A program made the position numbers and the translations under genes. The notes under the pieces were generated by a model. That model made no database searches and was not told the origin of the DNA. It saw nothing but the letters and a program-made list of their open reading frames with translations. This document shows positions 7,119 through 12,807 of a stretch of DNA of 12,807 nucleotides, piece after piece (within the stretch, counting starts at the first letter, position 1; every line of letters starts with the position of its first letter). This DNA comes from Alphaproteobacteria bacterium. GTDB lineage: Bacteria; Pseudomonadota; Alphaproteobacteria; Kiloniellales; J153. The stretch covers positions 1 through 12,807 of the forward strand of contig RFLL01000382.1 in NCBI GenBank assembly GCA_003693905.1, written 5' to 3'.

Positions 7119-8105
7119 ATGGCCCGTATCGGACTGATCAGCAACATCCACAGCCAGCAGAATCGCCGCGGCATGGCCGCCATTCGCGATACGGCGGCGC
7201 GCCATGCCAACGTCGTCCATGCCGAAATCGACCGCATCGAGGACCTGGGGCAGGCGCTGGGCGATTTCATCCGCCACGGCGTCGACGTGATCGCGCTGAA
7301 CGGCGGCGACGGCACCGTGCAGGCGGCCCTGACGGCGCTGATCAACACCACGGCGCCCAAACGGCGTCCGCGTCTGGCGATCCTGCCCGGCGGCATGACC
7401 AATCTGATTGCCCACGACGTCGGCCTCAAAGGACGGCGCGCCGATTCGCTGGCCCGGTTGGCGCATGCGCTCGCGGACGGTCGCGGCATCACCGAGGCGA
7501 CCCGCCCGGTTCTGTCGCTGCGACGAAGCCCCGACGAAGCGCCGGTTCACGGCATGTTCCTGGGCGCGGCGGCATTCTATCGTGCGGTCATGTTCAGTCG
7601 GCAGAAAATTCATCCCATGGGTCTCGAGCGCGGCGCCGCTTTCACCTCGAGCCTTGCCCTCGTCGTTCTGCGCGCATTCTTCGGGCGCGGCAACGACGGT
7701 TCGGATGATCTGCTGCGCGGCGCCCGGTTTTCGATCGCCGTGCCCGAAAACGGCGATGTGCCGGCGCCGCAAGGAGAAGGGGAAAAAGAGTATCTTCTGT
7801 TTCTTGCCACCACCCTTGCCCGCCTGCCCCTGGGATTGCGCCCGTTCTGGAGCGAAGGCGCCGGGCGGTGTCGGTACACGTATATCGAATCGCCGCCGCA
7901 CCGGCTGCGCGCAGCGTTGCTGCCGATTCTGGCCGGCCGCCCTCGGCCGTGGATGAGACGCAACGGATACGTCAGCGGATGCACCAATGAAATCGTGCTG
8001 CGGATGAACACGCCGATCGTCTTCGACGGCCAGTTCTTCACCCCCGCCCCCGGGCATCCGATGGTCCTGCGCAGCGACCACGATGTCGTCTTCATGCGCT
8101 GTTGA
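7119..8105 (+). CDS. Lipid kinase of the DAGK/LCB5 family, probable ceramide kinase (CpgB-like)
   Basis: This 328-aa protein belongs to the diacylglycerol/sphingosine kinase catalytic family. Evidence is the start ARIGLISNIHSQQNRRG (2-18), the nucleotide-binding loop NGGDGT (61-66), LPGGMTNLIAHDVGL (89-103), and a C-terminal NEIVL...VFDGQFF segment typical of the second domain. The ATG at 7119 is preferred because the family begins right before the IGLISN strand; a GTG at 7071 would add 16 residues without similarity. Neither start has a clear Shine-Dalgarno. In Caulobacter, the homologous gene in the ceramide locus (cpgB) encodes an ATP-dependent ceramide kinase feeding ceramide phosphoglycerate synthesis; that is my recollection of established work. 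Ceramide is therefore the likeliest substrate here, with diacylglycerol or a long-chain base as alternatives. It leads a two-gene plus-strand unit, with only 6 bp to the next gene. Confidence 0.85.
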   Translation: MARIGLISNIHSQQNRRGMAAIRDTAARHANVVHAEIDRIEDLGQALGDFIRHGVDVIALNGGDGTVQAALTALINTTAPKRRPRLAILPGGMTNLIAHDVGLKGRRADSLARLAHALADGRGITEATRPVLSLRRSPDEAPVHGMFLGAAAFYRAVMFSRQKIHPMGLERGAAFTSSLALVVLRAFFGRGNDGSDDLLRGARFSIAVPENGDVPAPQGEGEKEYLLFLATTLARLPLGLRPFWSEGAGRCRYTYIESPPHRLRAALLPILAGRPRPWMRRNGYVSGCTNEIVLRMNTPIVFDGQFFTPAPGHPMVLRSDHDVVFMRC

Positions 8106-8111
8106 GCGGCG

Positions 8112-9095
8112 ATGCCCGGGACCGCCGATCCTCTGTGCCGCCACATCGAGGCGGAAATCGACCAGCCGGTGGACCCGTCCGTGCAGACGGCCGTCGCCGC
8201 CGTGTGCCGGCGCCACGGCGCTGCGGTGGCGGCGGTGCTGTTCTACGGTTCGTGTCTGCGCGCCCCGGCCGCGTTCGATGACGGCGGCGGCGTGATCGAC
8301 CTTTACGTTCTGGTCGATCGCTACCGCGACTTCTACGCGAACCTTTACCGCCATCGCCGGCGTGCACGGACGATGGCGCTGGCCAATGCGCTGCTGCCGC
8401 CGAATGTCTTTTACATCGAATGCGAGAGCGAAGCCGGACGGATCCGCGCCAAATACGCGGTGATGACGCTGGCGCAGTTCGGCCGCGGCACGTCGCGGCG
8501 CAGCTTCCATCCGTCGCTGTGGGCCCGGTTCTGTCAACCGGTCCGTCTTGTCCATGCCCGCGACGCGGCGGCGCGCAGCGCCGTGGTCGCGGCCCTGCGC
8601 GCGGCCGTCATTACTCTGGTGGCACGTACCGCCCCCTTGATGGACGGACCGTTCACCGCCGCGCAACTGTGGCAGCGCGCCTTCCGCGAAACCTACCGCA
8701 GCGAGCTGCGCGTCGAAGGGACGGCGCGCGGGCGCACGCTTTATGCCTGGGCCGCACCGCGCTACGACCGCCTTACGGTACCGGCCCTCCAGGCCGCGGG
8801 CCTGCGCATCGTATCGACGGCACACGCATCGGAGATTCGGATTACGACTTCCGCCGCCGCGCGCTGGCGCGCCCGCGTGGCGTGGACGGCTCGGCGCTGG
8901 ATCGGCAAGCCCTTGACCGTGGCCCGCCTGATCAAAGGTGCATTCACCTTCGACGGCGCCGTCGATTACATTCTGTGGAAGATCGAACGCCACAGCGGCG
9001 TTCGACCGCAGATCAGCGCCTGGCAGAGACGTCATCCCATCCTGGCCTCGCCGCTGTTGGTCTGGCGTCTTTACCGGCAGGGGGCCTTGCGCTGA
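8112..9095 (+). CDS. Tam41-like nucleotidyltransferase, possible ceramide-phosphate cytidylyltransferase
   Basis: This 327-aa protein resembles mitochondrial Tam41, the nucleotidyltransferase-fold CDP-diacylglycerol synthase. Matching points are AAVLFYGSCLR (40-50; Tam41 has YGSGV), then VIDLYVLVD (61-69; Tam41 has the form MIDFIF), and the run of basic residues before LANALLPPNVFYIE (90-103). AKYAVMTLAQF (113-123) and WARFCQPVRLV (137-147) resemble the KYGVI and GRLHKPV parts of Tam41. The second acidic residue of the usual DxD is tyrosine (D63-L-Y65), as in Tam41 rather than classical nucleotidyltransferases. It begins 6 bp after the kinase stop, so the pair is probably one operon. If the kinase makes ceramide-1-phosphate, this enzyme could use CTP to form CDP-ceramide; that is a hypothesis. 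I can see no membrane helix, consistent with a peripheral enzyme. Confidence 0.7.
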   Translation: MPGTADPLCRHIEAEIDQPVDPSVQTAVAAVCRRHGAAVAAVLFYGSCLRAPAAFDDGGGVIDLYVLVDRYRDFYANLYRHRRRARTMALANALLPPNVFYIECESEAGRIRAKYAVMTLAQFGRGTSRRSFHPSLWARFCQPVRLVHARDAAARSAVVAALRAAVITLVARTAPLMDGPFTAAQLWQRAFRETYRSELRVEGTARGRTLYAWAAPRYDRLTVPALQAAGLRIVSTAHASEIRITTSAAARWRARVAWTARRWIGKPLTVARLIKGAFTFDGAVDYILWKIERHSGVRPQISAWQRRHPILASPLLVWRLYRQGALR

Positions 9096-9140
9096 GGCGC
9101 CTCGCCCGAATGTGACATCCGCCGTGACATCCACAGACGC

Positions 9141-9165
9141 AAAACGGGCGCCGGGCATCGGCCCG
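9141..9165 (-). terminator. Intrinsic terminator candidate after spt
   Basis: On the minus strand, CGGGC (9165-9161) and GCCCG (9149-9145) can pair around an 11-nt loop and are followed directly by TTTT (9144-9141). It lies about 38 nt past the spt stop, in the 107-bp gap between convergent genes. The same DNA can fold on the plus strand but has no T-run adjacent there. Stem is only 5 bp, though all G-C. Confidence 0.45.
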
Positions 9166-9202
9166 CCTGGAACCTTTCCCCGATCGACCGGGCGATCCCA
9201 GG

Positions 9203-10420
9203 TCAGGCCCGCACCGAGCGCGCCGGTGCACCGATCACGCCGTGGCTCTGGGCGATGGCGCGGAGCACTTCGACGATGGTTTCAAGCTCGTCCCGGCTGT
9301 GGTCGGCGCACACGCTGCAACGTAGCAACGGGGTTCCGGTGGGCGTGGCCGGAGGCAATGCCAGGTTCACGTAGACGCCGGCTTCGAGCAGTTCGTACCA
9401 GATCCGCACCGCCGTTTCCTGGTCGGGCAGATGAACCGCTATCACCGGGCTCTTCTGCCGCCCGAGCGTGAAGCCGCTGAGGTCGAGTCCGTCGTAGAGC
9501 GTGTCGACGTTCCGCCACAGGCGCTGCTGGCGGCTGGAATCGGTGCGCACGACCTCCAGCGCCGTGGTCACCGATGCGATCACCGAGGGCGGCAGCGAGG
9601 CCGTGAACATGTACGGCCGGCATGCGACCCGAAGCACGTCGAAATCGTCCATGTCGGATACGCAGAGCCCGCCGACGGCGCCCAGGCTCTTGCTGAACGT
9701 TCCGACCACGAAGTCGATGTCGCCTTCGACGCCCGCATGCTCGCCCAGACCGCGCCCGTGCTCGCCGAGCACGCCCAGAGAATGGGCTTCGTCGACGACG
9801 AGATAGGCACCGTGGCGCCGCTTGATCTCGGCGATTTCGCGCAACGGCGCCTGGTCGCCCAGCATGCTGTAGATGCCTTCGACGACGATGACCTTGTTGC
9901 CGGGACGACCGGACAGGCGGTGCAGGCGTTTGTCCAGATCGGCGGCATCATTGTGCTTGAAACGGATGACGGTGGCGCTGCTCAATCGGATCGCATCATA
10001 GATGCTGGCGTGGGAATCCGAATCGATGATCAGATAGTCGTCGGGACCGGCGATGGTCGAAATGATACCGAGATTGGCCTGATAGCCGGTCGAGAACACC
10101 ATGGCATGGCGGCGTTCGAAAAATCCGGCCAGCCGCTCCTCCAGGGTCTTGTGCAGAGCATAGCTGCCGTTGGCGATGCGCGAGCCGGTGGTGCCCGTTC
10201 CTTCGCGCCGGGCCGCTTCGGCCGCGGCTGCGATACAATCGGGATGAAACGTCAGACCGAGGTAGTTGTTGGTTCCCGCCAGGATCACCGGCCGCCCATC
10301 GACGATTGCCCGGGTCGGCGACAGGACGCGTTCCAGCTTCACCCCGAACGGATCGATCCCGCACCGGGAGACCGCCTTGTGGGCCTGGATCAGGGCGTCG
10401 AATCTTTTAAGCAGGCTCAT
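9203..10420 (-). CDS. spt: Serine palmitoyltransferase
   Basis: This 405-aa PLP enzyme is of the alpha-oxoamine synthase family. It condenses L-serine with an acyl thioester, releasing CO2, to give the 3-keto long-chain base: the committed step of sphingolipid synthesis. The key residues are visible: the substrate loop TNNYLGL (50-56), GTGTTGSRIANG (74-85), the PLP-stacking H137 in DSDSHAS, D210 and H213 in VVDEAHSLG, and the Schiff-base K244 in GTFSKSLGAVGG. Length is right for soluble bacterial Spt. KBL or HemA are alternatives, but the adjacent ACP (3 bp upstream) and other ceramide genes favour Spt using acyl-ACP, as proposed for Caulobacter. A GGA inside the 3' end of acp serves as a ribosome binding site. 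The Caulobacter enzyme is cytoplasmic, and no membrane segment is visible here. The C-terminal tail (about 390-405) is variable. Confidence 0.92.
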   Translation of the reverse strand: MSLLKRFDALIQAHKAVSRCGIDPFGVKLERVLSPTRAIVDGRPVILAGTNNYLGLTFHPDCIAAAAEAARREGTGTTGSRIANGSYALHKTLEERLAGFFERRHAMVFSTGYQANLGIISTIAGPDDYLIIDSDSHASIYDAIRLSSATVIRFKHNDAADLDKRLHRLSGRPGNKVIVVEGIYSMLGDQAPLREIAEIKRRHGAYLVVDEAHSLGVLGEHGRGLGEHAGVEGDIDFVVGTFSKSLGAVGGLCVSDMDDFDVLRVACRPYMFTASLPPSVIASVTTALEVVRTDSSRQQRLWRNVDTLYDGLDLSGFTLGRQKSPVIAVHLPDQETAVRIWYELLEAGVYVNLALPPATPTGTPLLRCSVCADHSRDELETIVEVLRAIAQSHGVIGAPARSVRA

Positions 10421-10423
10421 TTT

Positions 10424-10693
10424 TCAGAGTCCGTTTTCATTTGTTTTCATCTTGAGCACGACCTCGGCCACATCTTCGACTGTGCGGATCTCGGCCATGG
10501 CATTGAGCGGAATCGAGATGTCGAAGAGATCCTCAAGGTTCATGATGAAATCCATGACAGCCAGGGAATCGACATCAAGATCCTTCATGATGTCCGTGTT
10601 TCTGCGGATCGGAACACCCGTCTTGTTGTGCGGTTCAAGCATGCGGCAGATTTCCTGAACGATCCGCTCCCTGTTCAACTCTATCGTCGTCAT
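10424..10693 (-). CDS. Dedicated acyl carrier protein for sphingolipid synthesis
   Basis: This 89-aa acyl carrier protein has the 4'-phosphopantetheine attachment serine S43 in DLDVDSLAVMDFIM (39-52), followed by an acidic helix II/III region (NLEDLFDISIP). It ends in a short lysine/asparagine tail. It would be loaded by the fatty-acyl-AMP ligase encoded upstream and would offer the acyl chain to Spt; Caulobacter has an ACP gene in the same place beside spt, needed for ceramide synthesis. The ATG at 10693 follows an AGGTCGG sequence. Only 3 bp separate its stop from spt, so the two are cotranscribed. By hand count its G+C is about 51%, clearly below its neighbours at 65% or more, so it may be under different codon selection or have a different history. 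It is not the housekeeping AcpP, whose motif is GADSLD. Confidence 0.9.
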   Translation of the reverse strand: MTTIELNRERIVQEICRMLEPHNKTGVPIRRNTDIMKDLDVDSLAVMDFIMNLEDLFDISIPLNAMAEIRTVEDVAEVVLKMKTNENGL

Positions 10694-10727
10694 CCGACCT
10701 GCATGTCCCTGTCAGCATCCGCCCCCG

Positions 10728-10761
10728 GTATATCCCCGATATCCGTATATCCCCGATGTCC
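10728..10761. repeat. 17-bp tandem repeat upstream of acp
   Basis: Two copies of a 17-bp unit follow each other exactly (10728-10744 and 10745-10761), differing at one base: GTATATCCCCGATATCC versus GTATATCCCCGATGTCC. The nearer copy ends 34 bp before the acp start. On the minus strand each unit reads GGATATCGGGGATATAC-like, AT-rich cores in GC-rich DNA. Tandem operator half-sites or a promoter -10 region are possible. Confidence 0.7.
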
Positions 10762-10831
10762 CCGCATCGACCCGCCGCCGTGCCCGAATGCGACGCCCTC
10801 CGCGTTCTTCGAGTTTGACGCCAGTCCTGGG

Positions 10832-10855
10832 AAAAACGGGCTCGTCCGCAGCCCG
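10832..10855 (-). terminator. Intrinsic terminator upstream of acp
   Basis: On the minus strand CGGGCT (10855-10850) pairs perfectly with AGCCCG (10842-10837) across a 7-nt loop and runs straight into TTTTT (10836-10832). This is a textbook Rho-independent form, on this strand only. It lies about 360 nt past the cerR stop and about 140 nt before acp, so it would end either the ligase-cerR message or a leader/small RNA begun in the gap. Confidence 0.55.
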
Positions 10856-11101
10856 CAGGCATGACACGGAGACACGGGACCCGGCGCACCGTGCGCGCCT
10901 CAGGAGCCGTGCATCAGATCATGCATTCAACGGCAGGATTACCATGCAACGAACCTTTCCCCCAGGCGGCCCCCCCGGCATTGACTGCCTTTTTTTATTT
11001 CTGCCGTTCTTGCCGCGGCTTACGTTTCGCCCCTTTCGTTTTTCACGTCTGTCCCCACGATCCTGCGGTCTGAACCTGAAGACCACCGGGGTGAAAGATC
11101 A

Positions 11102-11146
11102 GGAGCGCATTCAACACTGTAAAATCGCTGATAATTTATGCGCTCC
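11102..11146 (-). ncRNA. Structured inverted repeat, candidate RNA hairpin
   Basis: Perfect 9-bp arms GGAGCGCAT and ATGCGCTCC (11102-11110 and 11138-11146) enclose an AT-rich interior. In the minus-strand RNA the interior folds again: UCAGC (11131-11127) pairs with GUUGA (11115-11111) including one G-U pair, leaving a 6-nt bulge and an 11-nt loop. On the plus strand the same step would be an A-C mismatch, so an RNA made from the minus strand fits better. There is no T-run after it, so it is not a terminator. A DNA operator is the alternative. Confidence 0.4.
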
Positions 11147-11182
11147 GTCACCGCGGGTCCACCGGTGCATCAATCACGAGGC

Positions 11183-11198
11183 GGTGATAAAGATCACA
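11183..11198. promoter_or_regulatory. CRP/FNR-family binding site candidate
   Basis: GGTGA-N6-TCACA matches the CRP consensus TGTGA-N6-TCACA at 9 of 10 positions, and the inner GTGAT-N4-ATCAC matches the FNR form TTGAT-N4-ATCAA at 8 of 10. A further ATCAC (11173-11177) makes a second inverted pair with the GTGAT. It lies 16 bp beyond the cerR stop in low-GC DNA. The protein that binds is unknown. Confidence 0.45.
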
Positions 11199-11213
11199 AA
11201 TTATTACAGTTTG

Positions 11214-12194
11214 TTACAGCCACTTCTCCCGTCGATACCAGGCGACGGTCCGGGCAAAGCCGGTGTCCAGGGGCACCCGCGGTCGCCACGCGGTATGCGT
11301 CTGCATGCGGGTATCGCGGCAGACCCAGTCGAGATGCCGGATCTCGCGCACCTTGCCGGGGGTGAGGATCGGCGCCGTGCCCGTCACCAGACCCGCGCCG
11401 GCCGCCATGGCCGCGACGACATTCAACAGCGGAGCGGGGATGCGCACGAAACGGGGACGCACGCCCAGGTGCGCGGCCGCCGTCTCGATCATGGTGCGCC
11501 ACGAATAACCGCCGGCGCAGCCGTCGTCAATCTCGCAGATCTGCCCGGACATGGCCTCTGCGGCCGTCAGCAGGGTGCACACGGCGGCGGCCAGATCGCT
11601 TGCGTGCAGGCATGACACCCGGGCCGCATCGGGGGCCGGAAGGGGGGCGATGCCTTTGGCGATGATGCGAAAGAACGCCAGCGTATTGCGATCGCGCGGA
11701 CCGTAGATTACCGGTGGGCGCAGTATGGTCCACGGCACCGGACCGGCCCGCGCGCGCAGCATGTCTTCCCCGGCGCGTTTGCTCGCCGCATAGGCGGAAA
11801 CCGCCGGCGCCCGCGCCGCCAGCGAGGAAAGAAGAAGAAAATGCGGCATCGCCCCGCCCCCGGCCGTCGCATGCACCGCCGCGAGCAGATTCGCCACCCC
11901 GTCCGCGTTGACCTGGAAAAACGCCCGGCGCGTGCGCGCCCTGACCACGCCGGCGACATGAACGACGGCATCGGCACCTTCGACCAGGCGTTGCAGGCTG
12001 CCGCGATCGGCAAGAGATCCGGACACGACATCGACCGGCAGGGCCGCAAGCGGCGGCCCCGACGGCGGCCGGCGCATGAGAACGCGAACCTGCCACCCGG
12101 CCGCGACCAGCGCCTGGGCAATGTGGCCCCCGACAAACCCGGAAGCCCCGGTCAGGGCAACGAGCCGGCCCACGCTTCGCGGGCTCCGGGGCAC
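11214..12194 (-). CDS. cerR: Ceramide reductase, NAD(P)-dependent epimerase/dehydratase family
   Basis: This 326-aa extended short-chain dehydrogenase has the cofactor loop TGASGFVGG (15-23), the serine pair in LLSSLAA (S123/S124), the catalytic YxxxK as Y135-AAS-K139, and RPPVIYGPRD (159-168). In Caulobacter the equivalent gene of the ceramide locus reduces the 3-keto group of the acylated long-chain base, giving ceramide. The start is a GTG at 12194, 3 bp past the ligase stop, with CGGA just before it; a GTG seven codons later is an alternative and would bring the first residue closer to the Rossmann strand. The two genes are clearly cotranscribed. No signal peptide can be seen, although Caulobacter CerR has been reported as periplasmic. 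The C-terminal third (about 245-280) holds a hydrophobic stretch, LLNVVAAMAAGAGLV, that could touch the membrane. Confidence 0.88.
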   Translation of the reverse strand: MPRSPRSVGRLVALTGASGFVGGHIAQALVAAGWQVRVLMRRPPSGPPLAALPVDVVSGSLADRGSLQRLVEGADAVVHVAGVVRARTRRAFFQVNADGVANLLAAVHATAGGGAMPHFLLLSSLAARAPAVSAYAASKRAGEDMLRARAGPVPWTILRPPVIYGPRDRNTLAFFRIIAKGIAPLPAPDAARVSCLHASDLAAAVCTLLTAAEAMSGQICEIDDGCAGGYSWRTMIETAAAHLGVRPRFVRIPAPLLNVVAAMAAGAGLVTGTAPILTPGKVREIRHLDWVCRDTRMQTHTAWRPRVPLDTGFARTVAWYRREKWL

Positions 12195-12197
12195 GTT

Positions 12198-12807
12198 CTA
12201 TCCGACCTGTTCCGGCGATGCGGACGCGCCCGGGCGGGTACGCTCGGCGCCTTCGAACGCCCCGGCGAGATATAATTGCCGGGCCCGCGCCCGGCTCAGC
12301 TTGCCGGAAGAGGTCTTGGGCAGGCTGCGCGGCGGCACCAGAACGGGGGTGCATTCGATGCCGACGGCTTGGCGCACCGCGCCCTTGATCTGCCGGGTCA
12401 GCTCGTCACGCACGTCGGCATCGCCCGAGCGGCACTGGGTCAGAACGACGACCCGTTCCTCGCCGTCGTCACCGGGGACGGACAGCGCCGCAACGTCGCC
12501 ATGGCGCAACCCCGGCAGACTTTCGACGGCCCATTCGATATCCTGGGGCCAGATGTTGCGCCCATTGACGATGATCAGGTCCTTGTGGCGCCCGGTGACG
12601 ACCAGCGCCCCGTCGACCATGTAGCCGAGATCGCCGGTATCCAACCAGCCATCGTCGGACAGAACCGCCGCCGTTGCCTCGGCATCGCCGAAGTATCCGG
12701 CCATCACGTTGGGACCGCGGACGAAAACGCGCCCCACCCGGCGTTCGGGCAGCGCCCGGCCGTGCGGATCGCGCACCTCGAGCGCACATCCCGGAAGCGG
12801 GCGACCA
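12198..12807 (-). CDS. Fatty-acyl-AMP ligase / acyl-ACP synthetase, N-terminus outside window
   Basis: Only the C-terminal 203 or so codons are present; the frame runs open through the right edge. They match the ANL (acyl-activating) superfamily: GRPLPG near the edge, VGRVFVRGPNVMAGYF, the hinge motif GWLDTGDLGYMVDG, RHKDLIIVNGRNIWPQDIE typical of fatty-acyl-AMP ligases, and the C-terminal PRSLPKTSSGKLSR with the adenylation lysine. Such enzymes use ATP to form acyl-AMP and load the fatty acid onto an ACP. The gene begins the cerR unit (3-bp gap), and an equivalent in the Caulobacter ceramide locus is needed for ceramide synthesis, presumably charging the acp product nearby. CoA ligase activity is the alternative; the N-terminal region, where the ligase insertion lies, is missing from the window. 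Confidence 0.88.
   Translation of the reverse strand, partial: GRPLPGCALEVRDPHGRALPERRVGRVFVRGPNVMAGYFGDAEATAAVLSDDGWLDTGDLGYMVDGALVVTGRHKDLIIVNGRNIWPQDIEWAVESLPGLRHGDVAALSVPGDDGEERVVVLTQCRSGDADVRDELTRQIKGAVRQAVGIECTPVLVPPRSLPKTSSGKLSRARARQLYLAGAFEGAERTRPGASASPEQVG

Larger units (their letters stand above)
10694..11213. other. 520-bp gap between cerR and acp with regulatory signals
   Basis: No convincing protein gene is present; open frames here are short, low-complexity and unlike known proteins. The part from 10981 to 11220 has about 50% G+C by hand count, lower than the surrounding genes. Sites recognised inside it are given separately: a CRP/FNR-like palindrome, a 45-nt inverted repeat, a minus-strand terminator and a 17-bp tandem repeat. 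The stretch may hold an acp-spt promoter with an attenuated leader or a small RNA. Confidence 0.6.

Noticed and set aside
9094..9103. Palindrome GAGGCGCCTC at the end of the Tam41-like gene
   Set aside because: It overlaps the stop codon, has no loop and no T-run; likely chance in GC-rich DNA.
9112..9132. Direct repeat GTGACATCC spaced 12 bp in the spt/Tam41-like intergenic gap
   Set aside because: Two short copies between convergent genes; too little to assign a function.
6927..9158. 743-codon minus-strand open frame across the kinase and Tam41-like genes
   Set aside because: Despite its length it shows no known domain, and the plus-strand genes beneath it carry GGDGT and Tam41-like motifs. 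A GC-rich shadow.
9431..10864. 477-codon plus-strand open frame antisense to spt and acp
   Set aside because: No recognisable domain; spt and acp on the minus strand have all catalytic residues.
10977..11000. Plus-strand hairpin GGCA/TGCC followed by seven T
   Set aside because: The T-run is striking but the stem is only 4 bp and no plus-strand gene lies just upstream. Not supported as a terminator.
1..12807. Mobile elements, CRISPR arrays, tRNA or rRNA genes
   Set aside because: I saw no transposase or integrase motifs, no regularly spaced repeats and no tRNA-like or rRNA-like sequence.

Overview
The window is GC-rich (roughly two thirds G+C in most genes) with dense, often overlapping bacterial genes. 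It looks like an alphaproteobacterium, possibly Rhodospirillales-like, judging from the protein families (DUF2147, LptF/LptG, and a ceramide locus of the Caulobacter type). The lineage is an inference; no rRNA or tRNA is present to fix it.

The main content is a bacterial sphingolipid (ceramide) locus. From right to left on the minus strand it holds a fatty-acyl-AMP ligase (cut by the right edge), a ceramide reductase CerR, about 520 bp without a gene, a dedicated acyl carrier protein and serine palmitoyltransferase. Next, on the plus strand, come a lipid kinase of the ceramide/diacylglycerol kinase family and a Tam41-like nucleotidyltransferase. The minus strand then carries an LptF/LptG pair (4-bp overlap), and after 212 bp a tightly coupled trio: a histidine-box hydroxylase, the GNAT-type bacterial ceramide synthase bCerS, and a MobA-like nucleotidyltransferase. 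The left end has a plus-strand secreted DUF2147 protein, whose 3' end overlaps the nucleotidyltransferase gene by 186 bp, and the N-terminal part of a GT8-like glycosyltransferase running off the left edge.

How the genes fit together: the ligase loads a fatty acid onto the ACP; Spt condenses acyl-ACP with serine to a 3-keto long-chain base; bCerS adds the second acyl chain; CerR reduces the ketone. These roles are established for Caulobacter homologues. The hydroxylase probably modifies the ceramide, the kinase probably makes ceramide-1-phosphate, and the Tam41-like enzyme may activate it to CDP-ceramide (my hypothesis). The LptF/LptG pair may extract the lipid from the inner membrane.

The least explained DNA is the gap at 10694-11213. 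It is locally about 50% G+C and carries a CRP/FNR-like palindrome, a 45-nt structured inverted repeat, a good minus-strand intrinsic terminator and a 17-bp tandem repeat just upstream of acp. It could hold an attenuating leader or a small RNA controlling acp-spt.
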